Of a stretch of 64,000 bases of DNA, positions 44,305-55,528 are shown piece by piece (position 1 is the first letter of the stretch; every line of letters starts with the position of its first letter). The DNA is taken from NCBI GenBank assembly GCA_964035575.1, contig OZ037872.1, positions 434,001 through 498,000 of the forward strand, read 5' to 3'. The stretch comes from Rhynchopus sp. YZ270_cl-10 (taxonomy: Eukaryota; Euglenozoa; Diplonemea; Diplonemida; Diplonemidae). Made by a program: the position numbers and the translations under genes. Below the pieces are notes generated by a model. It worked only from the letters and a program-made list of their open reading frames with translations, made no database searches and had not been told where the DNA came from.

Positions 44305-47300
44305 TTACTTGATAGCTTCCTGCCCTCCTGCAGTGATCGCCTCGGTTTGAGGTTGGGATGCTTTGAGCGCCTTCGCCCGCTTGATCTCCTCTCTCTCTGC
44401 AGCGATCTTGACCTCCTCTTGCTTCGAGAGGTGTGCCTGTTGTGGATGGTATAGGGGGTTTTTATTTTTGATGAAGTGTTGGAGTAGTGTAGTTGCCACT
44501 TTTTGTTTCGTAAACTTTCGCATTTTCCTCAGAGATGGCATTCCAGAAGGGGGGTGGATATGGGAAGTTTATGGGTAATTTATGTGAGTTTCGTGAAGAC
44601 GAAGTCGTGCCAATGACAAGCTGAATATGGGAAGTTAAAAGGGAGTTTACGTCATAAGAATCATAAGAAAACCCAAGTGCATGACACAGTATCATCAAGG
44701 TGTAGGAACAGGGCGTCGAGATTCAAAAAAAGTTCAGAGGAAGATCAGCCGTCGCGGAAAAGGGCAAGGGTCTCCGAGGATAGCCCCACCAAAGAGGAGG
44801 ACCTGCAAGAAACCCGCCAAAGCATCGACATCCCAAACGTGCCCTGAACGTTCTTGAAAAGCTTTCTCATTTGTCGCGGTTGGTAGCGGTGTGAAGAAAA
44901 ATATCGCACAGTCTCATTGAAGAATACATGTATCTTCTTTAAAATCCTGTCTTGCCAGTGGGGCTACATGGCTGGAAATGATAAAGGACCCTGCAGAGAA
45001 CGTCCGCATGCGCAAGCCTTCCGCTGGGAGGGGGTAGGCCAAATTTGCAAGATGTTGAGGCCAAAGTCGCAGAATGGATGAAACCAGAACCAGACGAAGC
45101 AGTTGACAGTCCCCCAGATTACCCTCCCGTTTTTCTCTCTCTTGCATACCTTGTACTCGACCATCTTGGTTCTCCTGGAGAGGACTTCCTCGTTGTTCTC
45201 GTCGACGGGGTGGTGGAAGTCGTGGCCGACTGCGTCAAGCGCCTCCTCGGACTCCTTGAAGTCGTCCATGGCCTTGGCCTGCTTTTCCTTGAGGAGGCCA
45301 AGCTCCTCCTCGACAGCGTGGCGGAGCACGTAGAGCTCTTTCTTCTGGTCGCTGTGCTTTTTGGCGTTGGGGTCGAAGGTCTCGATGCAGAACTCAAGCT
45401 GGATGTGCGTGCTTCTGATCGTTCTGTCAATCTCTTCGAGACGCTTCTCCTTCTTGTAGATGAGCGACCCCAGCGTGAGGTACAGCATCCTGAAGTACTC
45501 AAGGTGCTCCTTGTGGACGCGGATGCGGAGTTCGGAGAGCTCCTGGTTGGTTTTGTCGAAGCGGGCTTTGACCGCACTGCAGCCCTCAGCGACCAGCTCC
45601 TCGATTAACCCGGTGCATCGGATGGCAAGATCGCAGTTGTAGACAGTCAGCTCCAGCAGCTTCTTGTGCTGCGAGGCGACCTCAAGGAACTGTGCATACT
45701 CGACACGACGCTTCTCCTCACGGTCGTTCTCCTCAATGCGGCGCTTCACCTCCTCAAAGCGTTCGGTGCCGAGCTTTTGGAGTTGACGCTCGAGGTCCTG
45801 GATCTTCCGCCAGCACTCCTCCTGCTTCTCAAGGTTCTCTTTGACGAAGCGTTCGCTTTTGTCCTGTGGAGGGGTTCATATAAAGGGGGAAATGTGCTTT
45901 TTTTTCAGTGTTGTGAAACTCTTGGGAAAGGGAAAGAAGACGGAGAAGCTTGAGTTCAAACAGAAGACCCGCTACCTGAAGTGCGAGAACTACAAATGTT
46001 CACAGTGTGAAGGAAAAGCTTGTCATAATAAACCACGAATCTTGGAAAAAGACCTGGTTTAAACGAAAAGGTTTGGTAAAATGGTAAGATGGTTGGAGAA
46101 GAAATAGCGAAAATTTTGTGGAAAATGGAAACAGAAAAAAAAAAAAGGAAAACAGGGTGTACCTTCATTGCTGCAAAGCGCTTCATGGACTCAGCGTCCT
46201 CGAGGTCTGCCTTCTGGATAGCGTCGTGGATGTGCTTGAGGTCTGTCTCGCAACGCTGCTTGAGACGGCGCTTGGCGTCCTTCATCTGCGAGGTCTCTTG
46301 GTTGGCCTTCTTCTGCACCTCGTAGATCTGTGGTGGTGGTGAGCGATACGGTACCATTAAGACAAAAAAAGGCGTGGTTGCTGTGGGTTTGGGCCACGTG
46401 GCATAATAGGACGTTGTGTGTGTGTGTGTGTTGGAGCGGATGGGGTGTTCAAGGGGTGTGGGGTGTGAGGCAGGGAGTCAGAAAAGATGGCTGCTCGGTG
46501 CATACCTTCTTGAACGGTGCGTTCTCGTCCTCCGTCTTCTGGATAAGACGGAATTTATCCTTGATCAGTTCAATAAGACGCTCCTGCAGCTGGATCTTGG
46601 TCCAGAACTGCTCCTCAGCAACCTGCATCTCACCGTCGCTCATCGCAACATTTTGGATCTCATTGACACGGTCAAGCTGGGCGACTTGGGTGGCAACCTG
46701 AGGGGGGTTTTTTTTTGAAATCGTAGAGGGATAAAATAAGGGAAACTCTAGAAGGTTTGAGGCTTTTTGAAGCCATTACATATGGGGAAGCGATGGTCCT
46801 GCAGTTGATTGTCATACCTGCTCGTTGGTAGAGGTGAGTGCAGCTTGGATTTGCGTGACGTTCATGATGTCCTCCATCTGCTTGAGGGTTGTGGCGGGCA
46901 CCTGCGCAAGCTGGGTAGCGTCGAGCTGCGATCTGCGGAGCTCCTCCTCAACCTTCTCGACTTTTGTGATGGCGTTGTCAATGACACCTGTGAAGGAGAC
47001 GATGCGTGTCTTGTTGCGGTTGTTCTTGAGCTCCGCAAGCTGCTTGCGCAGGCCAATGACGTCCATGAACTGCGGCTTGTCCTCTGGCTTGTACAGCTCA
47101 CGTTGCGACATCTCAAGACCGCATACACGCATCAGCTTTGCCAGGTCGTATGCTTCTGTCAAGTTCCACTTCGTCCCCACCTCAACAGAGGTTAACAGCT
47201 CATGAGCCTTCTCGTGTGCACCGCACAGCTTCTGCCTCTGGTTCTCACTCCAGTCGCTTACGTGAAGCTCCTGGATGAACTCCTCGTTCTCCAGGCAGGC

Positions 47301-47375
47301 GGTCTTCAGCTTCAAGTTGTGGATCTTCTGCTTGCGTGCGGCCTCAAGTGTGACTTCTCCCTGTGGGTCGGCCAT
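44305..47375 (-). CDS. Paraflagellar rod protein (PFR1/PFR2 family)
   Basis: Five exons (47375-46818, 46697-46506, 46327-46163, 45863-45150, 44436-44305), all with phase-0 junctions, give 586 residues; trypanosome PFR proteins have about 590-600. Diagnostic stretches are KIHNLKLKTACLENEEFI, QKLCGAHEKAHELL, VEVGTKWNLTEAYDLAKLMR, YKPEDKPQFMDVI and IVSFTGVIDNAI, followed by long helical coiled coil. Known role: major filament protein of the rod that runs beside the axoneme and stiffens the flagellum. Kinetoplastid homologues lack introns, unlike this gene. Intron 4 (44437-45149) is 713 bases and carries a short antisense coding-like piece near 44725-44850. A CAG ends 36 bases upstream of the ATG. 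Confidence 0.95.
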
Positions 47376-47488
47376 TGTTCTTTAGTGTGTAAGGTGTATT
47401 GCCGTGTAAATCTGAGAGGATCGTAGGTAAGGAAGGTGAAGTGCGAAAGGGTTGGGGGAAAAAGAGAGGGGGGAAAAGGGTGATATTT

Positions 47489-48870
47489 CTTGGGCCAACG
47501 AGGTGGCAGACAACCGTGTATCATTACACGTCGCTGTGTTATGTTGCTCTTTTGTTGTGCAAACAAAGAAGATGGTTCAGAATTGCAGAAGCATGATAAA
47601 CTTATACATCAATCCGCAAAGGACCTGCCTCAGAAGAACGAGAGTGTATGATGGTAATTAAGTCTGTCATCACGTGGTGAGAGGAGCCTGTGTGCAGCAG
47701 AGAAGAGACATCTTGGGAAAGACAGGTACAGCTCATCCCCGCGGTGGTCGTATGGGGACGTCTGCGTTTTATTCTCCCTTTTGTTGTTGGTGTTGAAAGT
47801 GGAATTGTTGCTTCAGAAGCTTGCAACGTGGTTTGCATTCTCTTGGGCCAACGAGGTGGCAGACAACCGTGTATCATTACACGTCGCTGTGTTATGTTGC
47901 TCTTTTGTTGTGCAAACGAAGAAGACGGTTCAGAATTGCAGAAGCATGATAAACTTATACATCAATCCGCAAAGGACCTGCCTCAGAAGAACGAGAGTGT
48001 ATGATGGTAATTAAGTCTGTCATCACGTGGTGAGAGGAGCCTGTGTGCAGCAGAGAAGAGACATCTTGGGAAAGACAGGTACAGCTCATCCCCGCGGTGG
48101 TCGTATGGGGACGTCTGCGTTTTATTCTCCCTTTTGTTGTTGGTGTCGAAAGTGGAATTGTTGCTTCAGAAGCTTGCAACGTGGTTTGCATTCTCTTGGG
48201 CCAACGAGGTGGCAGACAACCGTGTATCATTACACGTCGCTGTGTTATGTTGCTCTTTTGGTGTGCAAACGAAGAAGATGGTTCAGAATTGCAGAAGCAT
48301 GATAAACTTATACATCAATCCTCAAAGGACCTGCCTCAGAAGAACGAGAGTGTATGATGGTAATTAAGTCTGTCATCACGTGGTTGTGCTGTGGTGCGGG
48401 TTTCTGTGCACAGGGAAGAGACACTCTGTGACACCAGTGATCAGAGGTGTTGTATTTATACGAAACAAAGCAACGCTCATGAAGGTACATTGCTGCACTT
48501 TCGCGAAGAGGAATCCAAATAGTTTCAGTCATCATGTTTGAAGCAAAAAGAAACAAATAAAAAACGGTCGTAACCTTCTCTTGGGCCAACGAGGTGGCAG
48601 ACAACCGTGTATCATTACACGTCGCTGTGTTATGTTGCTCTTTTGGTGTACAAACAAAGAAGATGGTTCAGAATTGCAGAAGCATGATAAACTTATACAT
48701 CAATCCGCAAAGGACCTGCCTCAGAAGAACGAGAGTGTATGATGGTAATTAAGTCTGTCATCATGTGGATGTGGGGTGAATACAGCAGCAGAGAAGAGAC
48801 ATCTTGGGAAAGACAGGTACAGCTCATCCCCGCGGTGGTCGTATGGGGACGTCTGCGTTTTATTCTCCCT
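47489..48870 (+). repeat. Modular satellite locus 3
   Basis: The order is B-C-B-C-B-A-B-C(partial), in the same orientation as the other two loci, starting 114 bp upstream of the paraflagellar rod ATG. Cassette A lies at about 48437-48582. Adjacent C+B units are 353 bp apart. Confidence 0.9.
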
Positions 48871-49485
48871 CCATTTTCGATGAACAGCAATAGACACTGA
48901 CGTCAGGATATGATGGAAAGCTAAAAAAAACATAAGGTACGGTATACATTTCTGCCCCACTCTTTTTTTATGCTGACACCAATTATTTATTTTTTTTGTG
49001 CTGAAGTCAGTTGTACGTTTTGAAAGGTGCTATGTGTCCAGAGAACTGAAGACACTACCACAATACCCAAAAAAAAACAAACTTGGGCAAATAAAATCAT
49101 AAAAAGTTTGTGAGATGAACTTAAGCCTCACTGTGCTGAGTCATCGAAAGGACAAGATGAATAAAATAAACCCCAAAAACACCACCTCCCCTCAAGGGCA
49201 TTTCTCACAGAACGTTCTCCCGTTCGCATTATCAGAGGGCTGTCCTGTGTTGCTTTGCCTTTTTTTGTTGTTGACAATTTTCAATTTTGAGGCTTGCAAC
49301 TTTGGAGGACCGCTGTCGTCACAGAGTGCGGTAAGGAGAAGCCGAACTACAAGAAAAAAAACCACCTTCGGAGAAAAGCAGGCATTTTCTCTTACATTAC
49401 ACTGTCCTACCCATGAAGTTCTGTGCTCAAATGCCGTCTAAAAAGGGCTAGAATTCGCGCAGACCTCATTTTTTAACATAAATAC
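48871..49485. other. Intergenic / 3' flank of the AhpD-like gene
   Basis: An R1 copy lies at about 49104-49145. This region is the 3' flank of the AhpD-like gene, where a SECIS element would be expected. By eye I find no unambiguous SECIS core (ATGA, AA loop, GA). Confidence 0.4.
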
Positions 49486-50094
49486 CTACTGTCCTGGCTC
49501 GCCTTCACCTTGCCCTAATGGGACACCTAGCCCTGCGGCAACTCTGTTCGCAAACGCAAAGTATGATGTAACCTGGACACAGTCAAGAACCTCACGGTCA
49601 CAAAATCCTGCCTTGCGAAGAGCCTTCACATCCATTACAGACATATCCTGAGGTGCAACCGTCAGCTTATGCGCATACGCAGAGAGTGCAAGCTCACGAT
49701 CCGTCAGGTTGGAGGTGTCACCATCGTTCAACTCATCCGCAACGTTCTTCCTCCCTTCCGGAAGCAGCGCACGCAGCCCCGCTGCGTGGTGTATATGTCA
49801 ATACCCGCATTGGTTCACCCTGCTCACCGTCACCGCAATGACCTCTCTCTCGATGAAGGTGAGCGGGCTGTCATCCTTCATGCATTGTTTATAGAGCGTG
49901 TTGTGCGACACCATGGACATTGGGTTGAGCGAATGCACTTTGTCGATGTTGTCCACCCCACCATCCGGCTTTGCATAGCGGGCGTAGCACTCCTGCAGTT
50001 CACCTTCCGCATCGGCAGGTCCAATGGTAGCGATGTACGGACCCCTCCGAGGGAGCTTACACACATCGGAGGCGCACTTCAATGTGCGGCGCAT
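49486..50094 (-). CDS. AhpD-like (carboxymuconolactone decarboxylase fold) protein, probable selenoprotein
   Basis: One frame from ATG 50094 to TAG 49486 is interrupted only by a TGA at 49800-49798 (codon 99). Both sides belong to the peroxidase-related AhpD family: TFIEREVIAVTVSRVNQCGY before it, and HIHHAAGLRALLPEG, RELALSAYAHKLTV, ALRKAGFCDREVLDCV and SYFAFANRVAAGLG after it. The family motif is C-x-x-C-x-x-H-H (e.g. CEYCVAHH). Here it reads C96-G-Y-TGA-H-I-H102-H103, with TGA exactly where the second catalytic cysteine belongs, so selenocysteine is the natural reading (202 residues). Known role of the family: thiol-dependent peroxide reduction using the CxxC pair and a His/Glu proton relay. 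TGA is a normal stop in several genes of this window. Confidence 0.82.
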
Positions 50095-52363
50095 CTTGTG
50101 TAAAAACAACGGGAGTCTATGTGATAATTTGAGTTTTAAAAAAAGGGGAGAGAATCGTTGATGCAGAGAAATGACATATGATATACGATGATCAGATAGA
50201 TGAAAGGAGTACTGGATAGAAGGGTGTAAAATAAAAAAATGCATTGGTCGTACCGTAGTGTGTGAACCGGGGGGGTGGTGCACAACCGATCGGCCGGTAA
50301 ACACTTTTCGGTGAAGAGGGGACAAATGTATGGGGATGAGGCTACTTTTTTCGTCAAATTGCACAAAAAAAAGGGGGGATAAAGGAGGATGGGAATATCT
50401 AAACGGGGTGGTAAGGGACGTACATTGGGAGGTGAGGATGGGGGGATGAAAGCGAAGGATTTATTTTTTTCCCCCATTCATACCCGTGTGGTTAAAAGAA
50501 TCTGCAACTTCCTTTTCCCCTCCTTCTCACGAAATTGCGTGGGGGGGGTTGGGGGAGTGGGGTGTGCCTGAAGCATACCTTCAAAAAAAAAGATGCAGAA
50601 TTCTGAAGTGAAAATTGAAAAACAAAACAAAAAAATCTGCACGAAATGGATGCCTCGACTTTTGGTGCTATACGGGGGGAAATTTCACAACTTTTCACAC
50701 CCACATAAGTTCAAGCAAAGTGTGAAAAAGTTGTGAAACCCCTCTCGACTATGATTTTACCAGGCATTAATAGTACCCGCCTCTTGGACGCAGGCACCAT
50801 CCAACCCAAATTTTTTTAACTAAAATGTACCTAAAACTGTCTAGAATACTGGCACAAAAAAAAAATGGACAAAAAAAGTGTACACAAAATGTCCGTGTGC
50901 TAAAAAGCAAGGTAAAGGGGTGGGGGGAAAAGGGCGTACAATGGCGGGATGGTGGATGAAGGTGGGCCTATGGAAAGGGAAGAAGGGAAGAAGGGGAGGA
51001 GGGGAGGAAGGGGAGCATGCAATACAAAAGGGCGTTATTTTAGTTTTTTTTTGGTACAAAAAATAAAGTTGTAAGAATTTATTTTGTGAGGGAGATTGAA
51101 TGAGTCTCGTGGGGGGAGACGCAAAAAAAAACCCTCCGTTTCACATAAAAAAAAAGGGTTTTTATGTGTTCTCTATTAGTAACCTTGAAGAACATTTCAC
51201 GCAAAAAGAAAAGAAAAGAAAATGCATGTGTATGTTGGTGCACACATATTTAGAAGGAATAGTAGTCTCTGATATAAAAAAAACTTTGCGTACTTATTCG
51301 CCTTTTTCTTATCATAAAGAAGAAGGAAAGATGATTACAAAAAAAAAAAAACAATTATTTCATAAAAACAATGTAAAATTTTGAAGGGCAAACCTCAGTA
51401 GGCGCTATCAATAAAAGCAGCTTGAAATATCAAGCCAAAATAAAAAAAGCTAAAATAAAAAAGACGCAAGGTGGATAATCCCGGATTAGTGGGAATACGT
51501 CATTCCTTTCGGTATCAACGTTATCAAATAAAGACAGGTTTTTTTGTTTGGCATTGTTACGTGGCTCTACTCGCATTGTATTTGTAAAGGGGAAAAAATG
51601 AAGTAAAAATAAAATTGTAAAAACGAATCTACTATTATATGAACAAAGATTTATAGAAAAATACTACTTGAAAAGATTATTTCATATACTTTTCTATTCT
51701 ACTGAATAGAAGGTATAATAGGGTGAACTAAATGTACCCAAACTTTTTTTTGAAAGATGAATGAATGCCCCATGGGCACGTAAATTAAAGGAATAAACGT
51801 AACACAAAAAATAACAAAGCGGTTAATTATTAAAATACATTGCAACTGTTGCCAAATTCGCAAAGGGGGGGTTTTTTGTTATACAATATGCAACTGTGTT
51901 CCACCTTTTCTGTTGTGAATAAAAGGTGATTTTTTTTTATTTCTTTTCTTTCCGTTTCTCTGTTTAAAACCCTGCTCTTGAGGAGGGATGTCTAACCACC
52001 TGCAACACCCCCCTCCCTCAAAAACAAAAGCTCAACGAATTCTCATTATTTCCCTTTTCTCTTTGTTGAATTTTTTTTGTATTAATGAAGACACCTGAAG
52101 ATGCGCTCCACTAACACCGCTCTTCATTTCCCTTTATTTTTAATTTTTTGTTAAAAAATTGGCAAATATCGAGCCACACCTCTTCTTTCTGTGGGTTCAC
52201 TTCTTTCTTTTTTCACAAAGATTTTTTTTTTTTTTCGTTCTCTGGTTAGAATACAATGGATTGTGTAATAAGGGGTCACCCCCCTCAACACATAACTACA
52301 CTGCAACAATATCTCCTTCACAAAGAAATTGTCTAAAATTGGGGGCTTTTTTTCCTCTTTTTT
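50095..52363. other. Long AT-rich gene-free region
   Basis: The region is homopolymer-rich and AT-rich with no supported frame or repeat family, apart from a pair of 'ATAGAAGGTAT' segments also found near 3010 (also at 51707). Confidence 0.5.
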
Positions 52364-55300
52364 TCATATCCTTCTCAATTCTGCAGTGTCTTTGAACCAG
52401 CTGTGGGTTAAACATTTTGCTGCGGAGGGACGTTTACGGGGGTCGTGCGATGTAAGGCACAAGGAGATGAAGGAGGCCACTTCTGCTGCCTCGGAACGGC
52501 TTCCGATGAAGGGCATGAGCTCCTCTTCAATGCGCCTCTTCGTAGCCACCTTCGCAGCACGGCTTCTATGCTTGAAACTCCCATCACTGTTGAAATACTT
52601 CCCTGCATGCCTCCCTGAATCAGCCTTCACGCTATGCGTTCCAAGAAGCTGCTGCATAATACACACATGATCGATGTTCACTTGATCCTCACTTTTTGGC
52701 CCCAAATTTTTCGGTCCTTTCTTCGGATCCAACAAGAATGTCCCGGTGATCAATTCAAATGCTATGCACCCTGCAGACCAGACATCCGTTTCGCAGGTAA
52801 ATGGGTGGCCGTAGAGGATTTCGGGTGCACGGTATTCGCGGGTCTGCATAGTGACGCCGTTGGTGTTGTTTGCAATGCCTTTGTGTGTGACACCGAATTT
52901 TTCGAAGGCGTGGGCAAAGTGTTTGTCATAAGGTGCTGTGACACCTTCGGGGTCAAGAGGGATTGATAACCCAAAATCACCGATTTTGACACCACTCACA
53001 CCCACCTCCGGTGTATGCGGAGACGTAATCACGGAGGATCCAGACGCCTCAGAATACGTTGCAGTGGTGGGGACAAGGAGGCGTTCAGGAAAGGCGGTGT
53101 GCTTCTGTGCAGACATTTCATTTTGGAATTGACGCATAAGCTTGCGGACACGTTGTGAGATAGAGGTGAGAAGAATGTTCTCTGGCTTGAGGTCTGTGTG
53201 CACGACACCAAGCTTCTCAAGAACGACCATCCCAAGAAGCATGTTTTTGATGGTCTCGCGGATGAACCGCTTGTCGTCGTCATTGCGCATTCCCTTCTGC
53301 ACTCCGGTTCCTATGCTTTGTTCGTGTCGGTGTCCTTGCTCGACGAGGGTTAAGAGGTTCTGCCCCATCACCGGGAAGACCATGCAGATGTGCATGCCAT
53401 GTTTCCCCTGTTGCTCGAAATGGTCGAGAAGTGAAACCAATCGGGACTGCCCCAGCTGGCCCATCCCATGCGCATCTTCGTCAAGGCGCTTGCTGAGGTA
53501 CTGCAGTAAGGTGACCTCCTCTCTGCTGTTCTTCAGCACCGAATGGCTGCACTTCGACACCTTCACCGCAACAAACTGCTCGGTGGGGTTCATCTGTGGT
53601 AGTGTCCCGGTCTTTTCGTGGATTGACATGATCTTTCTGTACTTCGCCTCATCCCAGCACAGCCACACTGTCGAAAACCCACCCCACCCCAGCTTCGACA
53701 CCACATGGTACCTTCCATTCGGCCCAATCCTCTGCCCTCTCTTTGTCGCAAAGTACCCACCACTGCCATAGTCGTTTGCATCCTCTGCTCCTGGGGCGGA
53801 CCAGAGGCAGTCGATATTGCTGACTGAAGCGGGCACCACTGGTTTTGCCTGGCGGGTATGTGTACGTGGCGCTGTAACTGCTTCTCTGTTCACCTCCTTT
53901 GCGGACCCCAGCAAAGATGCAGAAGGGCTGCTAGTCTGCATCGGTGGCGTCTTCACCACAGGAGATTCTGTTTCCAACAGCATGTCCAAACAGTGCACTG
54001 TCGCGTCCGGAGAGGTTGGTGTACAATATTGTCTTTCTCTTGGTGTGGTTTCTGGGCTTCCTAACAAACGCAGCATCCTCCTCTTCCGAGAGCTTGTTGG
54101 TGTCGGTGGAAGGCGGCCCTGTGAAGGCGGCTGTGGTGCGCGAGACTTTGCAGATGGAGTCGTCGCCGCCGCCTTCTCCCCAGCACGCTGTGAATGCGCT
54201 CTCGCGAGAGATGTGAACGACATCGCCTTTTTGGTCAATGCGGGTGGGGTGTCCTCTTCTGCGACGGGTTCGGGTCTGCGGGAGACATTCGCAGAAGTTC
54301 CTTTAGCGCCAGGTGGCGGTGCGGTGGGGCAACGCTTTGGTCCAGAACGCTTCATGTCGTTGTTGAGGTTGACTGCCTTTGAGGTGGGCGGGAGGAGAGG
54401 GTCGATCGGGTTGATTGGCGCTTCTGTGTCAAATCCTGCACGGCCACGTTCCTTAGAGGCTGGAGTGGGTGTTGCTGCCGGAACGCTTGCAGGCTGCATC
54501 GCAGCTGCCGCTTCTGGCGACGCTGGGGTGCAAAAGAGCGGCTTCGACATCCGCTGCTGCTGCGGCGCCTTCTTCCGCTCCTCCTTGCCTTCCTCCTGGA
54601 GCATCTCCTTCAAGACAGTGTCAATGCTGAAGTTGGACGGTGCTTCGAGATTGCGAAACGTTGCCTGCTCATTGTTCTTTGTGAGCGACCAATCTTTTTC
54701 TGGTGGGGAGGCGAATTTTGCGGAGGACTGCGGTTTCGGGCGGACCCCACCGAGGAGAGAGGCGACGAAGCCGTTTTTCTTGGTGAGAAGGCTGGCGAGA
54801 GGCGACTGACGGAGACGACGTTGGTTTGCGGTGGGCGACGCAGAGGGCGTCTTGCCTAGAGAGGAGAAGCGGACCGGGGTCGAATCACACCCATCCTCAT
54901 CAGAGTCCGCACTGCACGGTGAATACAACAACGGCTGCAACGGCAGTGGCGGGTGCTGCAACGCATCTCTCTTCGACGCATCAGGTGTCACCGGAGTTTC
55001 ATGCTTTCTCCCATTCGATCTCGACTTCGTCTGCCGAATTCTACTCCCCGACCGATCCACCGGAGTGCAAACTGGACCCCCCAGGAGCCCTTCTCTTGAA
55101 GGCTTCGACCGACTCCGTACTCCAGACATCGGAGTGCTTGCCCCTTCTTCGCCTGAGCATTTGAATTGACGGAGGAAGTCTGTGTCGTACGTCAGTCCGA
55201 CAGGAGGTTTTCCTGGGGAGGCGTGGTGGCGTGCGATGCGGCGTTGCTGTGCGCTAGGGGTGGTGGGGGCAGGTGCAGGAGGGTGGTGGTGGTGGTGGTG

Positions 55301-55528
55301 GTGGTGCTGTGCGACACCGTGGTCCGAATCAGCAGAGTCGCTGCGTTTCGCAAGCTGCCCTGCCTTGCTGTCCGCCTTCCCAGCCCCAGAAGGCCCCGTC
55401 CCCTTCATCGTGTTGTGTCTACGGAACGGTGTCGCCGCCTTCCCCTGCTCCGTGTGCGTGTGCGCTTGTGCATTCTTTTTCCCTTCACGAGAATAGCACC
55501 TCCCACTACTTCCTCCCAAATACACCAT
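52364..55528 (-). CDS. SRPK-type serine/threonine kinase
   Basis: This is a single exon of 1,054 residues. Residues 1-585 are low-complexity (Ser/Pro/Ala/Lys) with a His run near residue 75. The kinase domain (about 590-1050) opens with the SRPK signature GGYFATKRGQRIGPNGRYHV and LGWGGFSTVWLCWD. The catalytic Lys is in VAVK (656), the loop is HTDLKPENI (778-786; HTD instead of HRD is typical of SRPKs), and DFGL is at 851-854. QTREYRAPE and DVWSAGCIAFELITG follow. A spacer of about 60 residues between the catalytic loop and DFG splits the domain, as in other SRPKs. Known role: phosphorylates SR splicing factors. No introns. A CCTCAG ends 29 bases before the ATG. Confidence 0.93.
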   Translation of the reverse strand: MVYLGGSSGRCYSREGKKNAQAHTHTEQGKAATPFRRHNTMKGTGPSGAGKADSKAGQLAKRSDSADSDHGVAQHHHHHHHHPPAPAPTTPSAQQRRIARHHASPGKPPVGLTYDTDFLRQFKCSGEEGASTPMSGVRSRSKPSREGLLGGPVCTPVDRSGSRIRQTKSRSNGRKHETPVTPDASKRDALQHPPLPLQPLLYSPCSADSDEDGCDSTPVRFSSLGKTPSASPTANQRRLRQSPLASLLTKKNGFVASLLGGVRPKPQSSAKFASPPEKDWSLTKNNEQATFRNLEAPSNFSIDTVLKEMLQEEGKEERKKAPQQQRMSKPLFCTPASPEAAAAMQPASVPAATPTPASKERGRAGFDTEAPINPIDPLLPPTSKAVNLNNDMKRSGPKRCPTAPPPGAKGTSANVSRRPEPVAEEDTPPALTKKAMSFTSLARAHSQRAGEKAAATTPSAKSRAPQPPSQGRLPPTPTSSRKRRMLRLLGSPETTPRERQYCTPTSPDATVHCLDMLLETESPVVKTPPMQTSSPSASLLGSAKEVNREAVTAPRTHTRQAKPVVPASVSNIDCLWSAPGAEDANDYGSGGYFATKRGQRIGPNGRYHVVSKLGWGGFSTVWLCWDEAKYRKIMSIHEKTGTLPQMNPTEQFVAVKVSKCSHSVLKNSREEVTLLQYLSKRLDEDAHGMGQLGQSRLVSLLDHFEQQGKHGMHICMVFPVMGQNLLTLVEQGHRHEQSIGTGVQKGMRNDDDKRFIRETIKNMLLGMVVLEKLGVVHTDLKPENILLTSISQRVRKLMRQFQNEMSAQKHTAFPERLLVPTTATYSEASGSSVITSPHTPEVGVSGVKIGDFGLSIPLDPEGVTAPYDKHFAHAFEKFGVTHKGIANNTNGVTMQTREYRAPEILYGHPFTCETDVWSAGCIAFELITGTFLLDPKKGPKNLGPKSEDQVNIDHVCIMQQLLGTHSVKADSGRHAGKYFNSDGSFKHRSRAAKVATKRRIEEELMPFIGSRSEAAEVASFISLCLTSHDPRKRPSAAKCLTHSWFKDTAELRRI

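Noticed and set aside
15049-48870. Recurrent short frames (e.g. MIHGCLPPRWPK) in the satellite cassettes
   Set aside because: They recur only because the DNA repeats; different frames stay open equally and ends are set by cassette joins, so coding is not supported.
49486-50094. A 28-base intron (GTATTGACAT to CGCAG) that would remove the TGA of the AhpD-like gene
   Set aside because: It is shorter than any other intron here (minimum 44 bases), lacks the GTATGT/C start, would shift the frame and would delete the conserved His pair.
49486-50094. General TGA reassignment
   Set aside because: TGA ends several intact conserved genes in the window at the expected length (Nup93, Lsg1, AP-4 beta).
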